A DNA stretch of 11,249 nt, taken from CAYMEV01 sp964431655 [NCBI: uncultured bacterium] (GTDB lineage: Bacteria; CAYMEV01). The notes below the pieces were generated by a model. That model was not told where the DNA came from. It saw nothing but the letters and a program-made list of their open reading frames with translations, and ran no database searches. The position numbers were made by a program, and so were the translations under genes. Shown one piece after another: positions 7,239 through 11,249 of the stretch (within the stretch, counting starts at the first letter, position 1; each line of letters opens with the position of its first letter). The stretch is taken from the NCBI GenBank assembly GCA_964431655.1, contig CAYSKJ010000103.1, positions 1-11,249 of the forward strand. Reading direction: 5' to 3'.

Positions 7239-7273
7239 AAAAAAGGGAATAAATCATATTTATTCCCTTTTTT
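7239..7273 (-). terminator. Strong intrinsic terminator after htrA
   Basis: A perfect 16-bp inverted repeat: AAAAAAGGGAATAAAT (7239-7254), a 3-base loop and ATTTATTCCCTTTTTT (7258-7273). Read on the minus strand, the stem ends in a T run about 20 bases past the htrA stop, so it should end the chaperone/protease mRNA. The A/T-flanked symmetry would let it work on both strands, but no plus-strand gene ends here. Confidence 0.9.
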
Positions 7274-7293
7274 CCATCTGGCAATGATAAGCT

Positions 7294-8778
7294 TTACTTT
7301 GTTATGGTTATATATAAAAGCTGGTTTCTTCGGACTATTCTAAGAAGGATTACATCCCCCTCCTTCACGCTGCTGATCTCTGTTTCAAAATCCTTTAGGG
7401 TGTCGATGCTCTTCTGATTGACCTCGATAATTACATCTCCTACGCTGAGAACCCGGCTAAGCCTGTAGTTTTTGGTATTGGTTATATTGATTATCACAAG
7501 ACCGCTGTTAACCTGCCGGGGAATGGAAAATCTGTTTCTCAATTGATCATCAACAGGAGTCAGGGTTAGACCCAGTTCCTTAAACTCTTTTGTTCCTTTT
7601 TCCGATGAGGGTTCTGTGCCTGAACCCGTAAACTCATCCCTTTCCCCGAGTTTTACCTTCACAGAGATTTCTTTGCCTTTGCGCAGCAATTTTAATGAGA
7701 CTTCTGCGCCCGGGCCTTTGAGTGCAATAGTTGTGGCAAGCTGGGTTGAGTTTTTCATTCTGGTCCCGTCAATTTCTATTATTACATCAGCGGCCTTTAT
7801 GCCGGCTTTTTGCGCCGGGCTGTCCCCGGTTACATCAGATACCAGCACACCATCCTTTGAATCCAGTCCGAGGGCCTGGACCAGTTCATCATCCAGATCC
7901 TGGATGGATATGCCGATCCATCCTTTCTTTACATCCCCCTCCATGAGCTGGGGCAGGAGAGACTTAGCGGTGTTTATGGGAACGGCAAAGCCGAGGCCGT
8001 AGGCATTGGCAATAATGGCTGAATTTATTCCTATTACCTCTCCCTTGAGGTTGATCAGAGGTCCGCCGCTGTTGCCGGGATTTATGGATGCATCAGTCTG
8101 GAGATAATTATCATACTGGTTGTTTCCCAGGCTTCTTTCCTTAGCGCTGACTATGCCCTTAGTCACGGTATTGGAAAGGCCGAATGGATTGCCTATAGCT
8201 ATGACCCACTCACCTACCTTTGTTTCGTCAGAGTTACCTAAAGCAGCATAAGGCAGGTTCTCTGCATCAATTTTTATGAGCCCCACGTCAGTATCGGGGT
8301 CTCTTCCAATAATGTCAGCTGAGTAATTTGTACCATCATAAAGTATGACATCAATCTCGTCAGCATCCTTAATTACATGATTATTGGTTAGAATATAGCC
8401 GTCACTGCTGATAAGGAAACCAGAACCAAGGCTCTGGGTCTGGTATTCTCTAGGCTGTCCGTAGTTATCACCGAAGAACCGGCTGAAAAAATCGTCAAAG
8501 AAGGGATCATTGCGAAACGGAGACCTCCTCTGCACCGTCTTGCTGGTGTTTATATTCACCACCACGGGATTTAAAGCCTGGGCAAGTTCGACGAAGGGAT
8601 TGCTGTAATTATCAGAAATATCAGGCAGTACCGCATCTATAGAACCAGCGGAAGCATTGGAGAGAAAAAACGGCGTTGTGCCCTGGCTGTTCCTGGAAGT
8701 GATGCCAAGAAAGAATGAGAGAATCATTACAGCTAATATCAGTGAACTAATTATAATTCCTTTTAAATATTTTTTCAT
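7294..8778 (-). CDS. htrA: HtrA/DegQ-type serine protease, membrane-anchored, two PDZ domains
   Basis: This protease degrades misfolded proteins outside the cytoplasmic membrane. The 494 residues start with a Lys-rich tip and one hydrophobic helix (about 8-25) with no clear cleavage site, so probably a signal anchor. The trypsin-like domain carries the triad His134 (TNNHVI), Asp164 (DTDVGLIKI) and Ser237 (NPGNSGGPL). PDZ1 spans about 285-378 and PDZ2 about 400-490, joined by a Gly/Ser/Glu-rich linker. Two PDZ domains match DegP/DegQ of diderms rather than the single-PDZ forms of many monoderms. A Phe/Asp/Arg-rich stretch (86-104) precedes the protease core, in the region of the regulatory LA loop or linker. 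The strong AAGGAGG (8787-8793) is 8 bases before the ATG. It lies 46 bases after hspR with no terminator between, so it probably closes the heat-shock operon. Confidence 0.96.
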   Translation of the reverse strand: MKKYLKGIIISSLILAVMILSFFLGITSRNSQGTTPFFLSNASAGSIDAVLPDISDNYSNPFVELAQALNPVVVNINTSKTVQRRSPFRNDPFFDDFFSRFFGDNYGQPREYQTQSLGSGFLISSDGYILTNNHVIKDADEIDVILYDGTNYSADIIGRDPDTDVGLIKIDAENLPYAALGNSDETKVGEWVIAIGNPFGLSNTVTKGIVSAKERSLGNNQYDNYLQTDASINPGNSGGPLINLKGEVIGINSAIIANAYGLGFAVPINTAKSLLPQLMEGDVKKGWIGISIQDLDDELVQALGLDSKDGVLVSDVTGDSPAQKAGIKAADVIIEIDGTRMKNSTQLATTIALKGPGAEVSLKLLRKGKEISVKVKLGERDEFTGSGTEPSSEKGTKEFKELGLTLTPVDDQLRNRFSIPRQVNSGLVIINITNTKNYRLSRVLSVGDVIIEVNQKSIDTLKDFETEISSVKEGDVILLRIVRRNQLLYITITK

Positions 8779-8786
8779 TTATGCCA

Positions 8787-8793
8787 CCTCCTT
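8787..8793 (-). promoter_or_regulatory. Very strong Shine-Dalgarno of htrA
   Basis: AAGGAGG on the minus strand lies 8 bases before the htrA ATG. It is the best ribosome-binding site in the window, predicting high translation of the protease relative to the upstream regulator. Confidence 0.85.
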
Positions 8794-8824
8794 TTTTCTT
8801 TAACAGTCTTTCCAGCATTTAGGT

Positions 8825-9253
8825 TTATTTTTTTGGACCATCTTTTTCAGCGTTTTTAAAATCGTCAAACATATCCATTTCAGTAAATCTTTTAATTCTC
8901 ATCCGTGCTTCGGAGATCGGAACCAGGGCATTCTCCGCATCCTTTTTCTGAAGGGAGTCCTGATAGTCCTGAGAGATTTTCCTCAGAAGCTCTATCATTT
9001 CTCTTTCCATTTGCTGTATTTTGTCTCTCATATTGAAGATTACCTCAATTCCCGCCAGGTTGACCCCCAGATCATTTGAGAGCCTGAGTATCATCTTTAT
9101 TTTCTCCAGGTCTTCATCACTGAATAATCGTGTGTTCCCCTCTGTCCGGGTAGGTTTAATAAGTCCTTTCCTTTCATAGCAGCGGATGGTCTGGGGATGC
9201 ACATCCAGAAGGCTGGATACAACAGATATTGAATACAAGCCTTTTTTTCCCAT
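8825..9253 (-). CDS. hspR: MerR-family heat-shock repressor HspR
   Basis: The 142-residue protein begins with a MerR helix-turn-helix and wing: ISVVSSLLDVHPQTIRCYER (9-28), KGLIKPTRTEGNTRLF and SDEDLEKIKMI, followed by NDLGVNLAGIEVI, a sequence typical of HspR. A coiled-coil helix (about 75-105) should make the dimer, and the tail is charged. HspR represses dnaK operons by binding inverted repeats (HAIR elements) and, in Streptomyces and Mycobacterium, uses DnaK as co-repressor, so heat titrates DnaK away. GGAGGA (9259-9264) lies 5 bases before the ATG and only 14 bases separate it from dnaJ, so it is in the operon it presumably controls. No HAIR element is seen in the window; the operon promoter should lie upstream of dnaK, beyond the right edge. 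Confidence 0.92.
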   Translation of the reverse strand: MGKKGLYSISVVSSLLDVHPQTIRCYERKGLIKPTRTEGNTRLFSDEDLEKIKMILRLSNDLGVNLAGIEVIFNMRDKIQQMEREMIELLRKISQDYQDSLQKKDAENALVPISEARMRIKRFTEMDMFDDFKNAEKDGPKK

Positions 9254-9267
9254 TATTGTCCTCCAGT

Positions 9268-10404
9268 TTAAGCGTATTTTAAAATTTCTTTTCTGGGATT
9301 ATAGGGGTTTCTCTTTTCAAATTCCTTTATGAGCTCCTGAGAGTCAATATCTACAGAATCGGGAACAACGATCTTTATCTTAACAAAATGGTCACCCCTT
9401 AAGACACCCTTCTGGTCAGGCACTCCCTTGCTGCGAAGTCTGAGAACCTGTCCGCTGCTGGTATAGGGGGGAACCCGGAGCATGGTCATGCCATCGACGG
9501 TCGGGATCTCTATTTTGGCCCCGAGCACAGCTTCCTTCACTGTAATAGGGACTTCTGTATAAATATTATTTCCCTTTCTTTCAAAAAAGGGATGAGAGGG
9601 AACCCTCGTGATAATGTAGAGGTCACCGTAAGGCCCTCCATTCTTGCCTGCATTTCCCTTTTTTTCTACTCTTATCTTGGAACCGTTATCAACACCAGGG
9701 GGAATCTTTACACTTATCTTTTCCTTTGAGGTAATGAACTGCCTTCCCTTACAGTTACTGCATTTAGATGTATGTATCCGTCCCGTTCCCCCACAGCGAC
9801 TGCACTGCTGAGGGATATGGAGGAAACCCGGACCGATGCTTAGTTTACCTGTGCCCTTGCAATCAGGGCAGGTCACAGACTTGCTTTGCCGGTCGTACCC
9901 TGTTCCTCCGCAGTTTCTGCAATGTACCAGCCTGTCGTAGGAAATGGTTGTTGTAAAGCCTTTAAGTGCATCTAGAAAGGATATCTCCACCGTATACTGG
10001 ATATCCTGGCCTTTGGCCGGTTCGTCCTGGGCACTGTAGTTTTTATTTCCAGATTTCTTATTGTAAATATTGCTGAATATATCGCCAAAACCGAAATCAA
10101 ATCCCAGGTCATCGAATATACTGCCTCCTCCCTTATTGGAAAAGGGGCCCTGTTGGGATGAATATCCGCCCTGGCTGTATTTTCCAAAGGCATCGGGACC
10201 CATCTGATCGTACATCTTTTTCTTTTCTTTGTCTCCGAGTACAGAATAGGCCTCAGATATCTCCTTGAACTTTTCCTCAGCAACCTTGTCATTGGGGTTC
10301 AGATCAGGGTGGTATTTTCTTGCAAGGGTCTTGTAGGCTTTCTTTATCTCAGATTCTGTTGCTCCTTTTGAAATTCCAAGTACGGAATAATAATCCCTGG
10401 ACAT
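9268..10404 (-). CDS. dnaJ: Co-chaperone DnaJ (Hsp40)
   Basis: DnaJ delivers unfolded proteins to DnaK and stimulates its ATPase. The 378 residues show a J domain (1-70) with HPD at 32-34, a Gly/Phe-rich linker (about 72-120), the zinc region with four Cys pairs (CRNCGGTG at 162, CPDCKGTG at 179, CSRCGGTG at 201 and CSNCKGRQ at 215, the last lacking the final Gly pair) and the C-terminal substrate-binding domains. This is a type I DnaJ of normal length. AGGGG (10412-10416) lies 7 bases before the ATG, directly after the hsp20 stop. It is followed closely by hspR, the arrangement known from HspR-controlled chaperone operons. Confidence 0.98.
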   Translation of the reverse strand: MSRDYYSVLGISKGATESEIKKAYKTLARKYHPDLNPNDKVAEEKFKEISEAYSVLGDKEKKKMYDQMGPDAFGKYSQGGYSSQQGPFSNKGGGSIFDDLGFDFGFGDIFSNIYNKKSGNKNYSAQDEPAKGQDIQYTVEISFLDALKGFTTTISYDRLVHCRNCGGTGYDRQSKSVTCPDCKGTGKLSIGPGFLHIPQQCSRCGGTGRIHTSKCSNCKGRQFITSKEKISVKIPPGVDNGSKIRVEKKGNAGKNGGPYGDLYIITRVPSHPFFERKGNNIYTEVPITVKEAVLGAKIEIPTVDGMTMLRVPPYTSSGQVLRLRSKGVPDQKGVLRGDHFVKIKIVVPDSVDIDSQELIKEFEKRNPYNPRKEILKYA

Positions 10405-10416
10405 ACCCTATCCCCT

Positions 10417-10852
10417 TTATGTTTGGATATCAATGTTCTTTTTTTCAGATATCTTATCCATGGTCACTGTAAGTATTCCATCGGTAAGAGATGCCTTTAT
10501 GCTGTGTTCATTGACGGGATACTTGATGCTGAAGGTTCTTTCAAAATTACCATAATATCTCTCTATGCGTATGGCTTTCTCATTTTCTGCCAGGGGTTTT
10601 GATTCTTTTGAACCCTTTATGGTAATTTCTCCATCTTTATAAAAGACACTTACCTTATGGATGTCTATACCGGGGACTTCCATATATATATATATATATG
10701 CTGTCCTCATTTTCAGCAATATCAACCGGTGCTGAAATGGTATTGTCAATACCCTCCAGCTTATTGATGATATCCATATTTTCCTGGCTGAAAAGCCATG
10801 AGATTCTATCATGAAGCCTGATCAGCTTGGAAAGGTTTCTCCAGTCTGCCAT
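10417..10852 (-). pseudogene. hsp20: Hsp20 small heat-shock protein, frame broken in an (AT)9 tract
   Basis: Two overlapping frames together make one alpha-crystallin-type small heat-shock protein. The first starts at 10852 (MADWRNLSKL), preceded by AAGGAG (10860-10865) at 7 bases, and reads to ENEDSIYIYIY before leaving the family sequence and ending near 10655. The other frame carries the rest, from EVPGIDIHKVSVFYKDGE to the Hsp20-like FERTFSIKYPV and ASLTDGILTVTM, ending at 10417. The switch falls in the 18-base AT run 10682-10699. Seven repeats would give DSIYIYMEVPG, matching the usual family spacing; ten would also restore the frame with two extra residues. As written, the product would be about 65 residues without the alpha-crystallin core. 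It may be a true knockout, a phase-variable gene, slippage-corrected expression, or a sequence error. The last residues lack the I-x-I/V oligomer motif, although IDIQT is close. Confidence 0.85.
10682..10699. repeat. (AT)9 dinucleotide repeat inside hsp20
   Basis: A perfect 18-base AT tract within the coding region, at the N-terminal edge of the alpha-crystallin domain. It is the only long simple repeat noticed in the window. Its length sets the hsp20 reading frame: 7 and 10 units are in frame, 8 and 9 are not. Confidence 0.97.
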
Positions 10853-10873
10853 GAGATTTCTCCTTTATTTGAG

Positions 10874-10900
10874 AGGGATAGGAGAAAATCCCCTATCCCT
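10874..10900 (-). promoter_or_regulatory. Hairpin between dnaK and hsp20
   Basis: Perfect 9-bp arms AGGGATAGG (10874-10882) and CCTATCCCT (10892-10900) around a 9-base loop, in the 55-base gap between dnaK and hsp20. In the mRNA it is followed by CUCAAAU, not a U run, so it is not a standard terminator. It could be a processing or stability element that separates dnaK levels from the downstream genes. Confidence 0.6.
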
Positions 10901-10907
10901 TCATCGG

Positions 10908-11249
10908 TTATTTTACATCTTCATAGTCCGCATCAATAACATCATCACCTTTTTCGGGGCCGGACTGCTGCTGGCCGGCATCATTTCCTTGATCTCCCTG
11001 CTGTTGCTGCTGTGCCTGTTTGTACATAATCTCTGCAATCTTGTGGGCTTTCTTGGTGAGATCGTCCATTCTGTTCTTGATGAGGTCATAGGAATCACCT
11101 TTAATGGCATCACGGAGATCATTTATTGCAAGCTCAATCTCTCTTGCTTCATTCTGGTCCAGCTTGTCCCTGTTTTCATTAAGGGTCTTTTCAGTGGAGT
11201 AGTCTAGGGTATCTTACTGGTTTTTGATTTCCGTCAGTTTCTTATTTTC
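10908..11249 (-). pseudogene. dnaK: DnaK C-terminal part, interrupted by an in-frame TAA (5' end off window)
   Basis: The minus strand reads the Hsp70 lid: ENKKLTEIKNQ, then a TAA at 11214-11216, then DTLDYSTEKTLNENRDKLDQ and on through the helical lid to a Gln-rich linker and the tail GDDVIDADYEDVK with a natural TAA at 10908-10910. In DnaK the stop position is normally Ala or Gly (NQAD, NQGD), and the Asp of LDY is normally hydrophobic. Homology continues in the same frame on both sides, so this is one dnaK gene with a premature stop about 100 codons early, or an error near the window edge. If real, the product would lose most of the lid and the tail; the ATPase and peptide-binding parts lie beyond the window. 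It heads the operon with hsp20, dnaJ and hspR; grpE is not visible. Confidence 0.85.

Noticed and set aside
7239-7273. Perfect 16-bp inverted repeat as a transposon end or attachment site
   Set aside because: It has a 3-base loop and T run just past htrA, the form of a terminator; no transposase or target duplication is nearby.
8779-10420. HAIR or CIRCE heat-shock operators within the window
   Set aside because: I looked for the CTTGAGT-type and GAGTGCTAA-type inverted repeats in the gaps around htrA, hspR, dnaJ and hsp20 and saw none; the regulated promoter is probably upstream of dnaK.
10975-11025. CAG/CTG-rich stretch as an unstable triplet repeat
   Set aside because: It encodes the Gln-rich linker usual near the C-terminus of DnaK, and CAA interruptions keep it short.
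10827-11207. Hydrophobic open frame of 126 codons on the plus strand, looking like a small membrane protein
   Set aside because: It is the complement of the Gln- and charge-rich DnaK tail, which explains the Leu/Ile-rich translation.
11214-11216. TAA reassigned as a sense codon
   Set aside because: TAA is used as the natural stop of rsmG, dnaJ, hsp20 and dnaK itself, and no other in-frame TAA occurs inside the intact genes.

Overview
The window (about 43% G+C by eye) is an ordinary bacterial chromosome segment, densely packed, with no mobile element, RNA gene or CRISPR array that I can see. HspR next to dnaJ and hsp20 is best known from actinobacteria and a few other phyla. A membrane-anchored HtrA with two PDZ domains is more like the DegP/DegQ type of diderms. 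With the modest G+C, this suggests an uncultured, deep-branching lineage, but I cannot name the phylum from the sequence. All stops I could check use the standard code.

Layout. (1) 1-1238, minus: a Ser/Thr protein kinase fused to an AAA-type ATPase, cut by the window edge. (2) 1379-3892, plus: a class II aldolase-family protein, rsmG (16S rRNA m7G methyltransferase) and a PATAN/DUF4388 protein with a C-terminal FHA-like fold. (3) 3903-7177, minus: a three-gene unit read as dynamin-like GTPase, plsY, gpsA; the last two make the first phospholipid precursors (glycerol-3-phosphate, then lysophosphatidic acid). It meets the plus-strand genes tail to tail. (4) 7294-11249, minus: a protein-quality-control cluster read as dnaK (3' end only), hsp20, dnaJ, hspR, htrA. 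It ends at a strong 16-bp hairpin terminator (7239-7273) just before the dynamin gene.

How the genes work together. DnaK/DnaJ/Hsp20 fold and hold proteins in the cytoplasm, HspR is the expected repressor of the set, and HtrA degrades misfolded proteins outside the membrane. The dynamin/plsY/gpsA unit joins a membrane-remodelling GTPase to lipid synthesis. The kinase and the PATAN/FHA-like protein are both signalling proteins and flank the aldolase/rsmG pair.

Most notable points. The hsp20 gene is split by a frame change exactly in an (AT)9 tract; seven or ten repeats would restore one reading frame. The dnaK 3' part carries an in-frame TAA about 100 codons before its natural end, within 40 bases of the window edge. 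Both signalling genes have promoter-like boxes placed so that the mRNA would begin at, or one or two bases before, the start codon (leaderless). The kinase and aldolase promoters are back to back with overlapping -35 boxes. Two proteins lack a hallmark residue: the third metal-ligand His of the aldolase-family protein is Asn, and the Walker A Ser/Thr of the kinase-fused ATPase is Leu.
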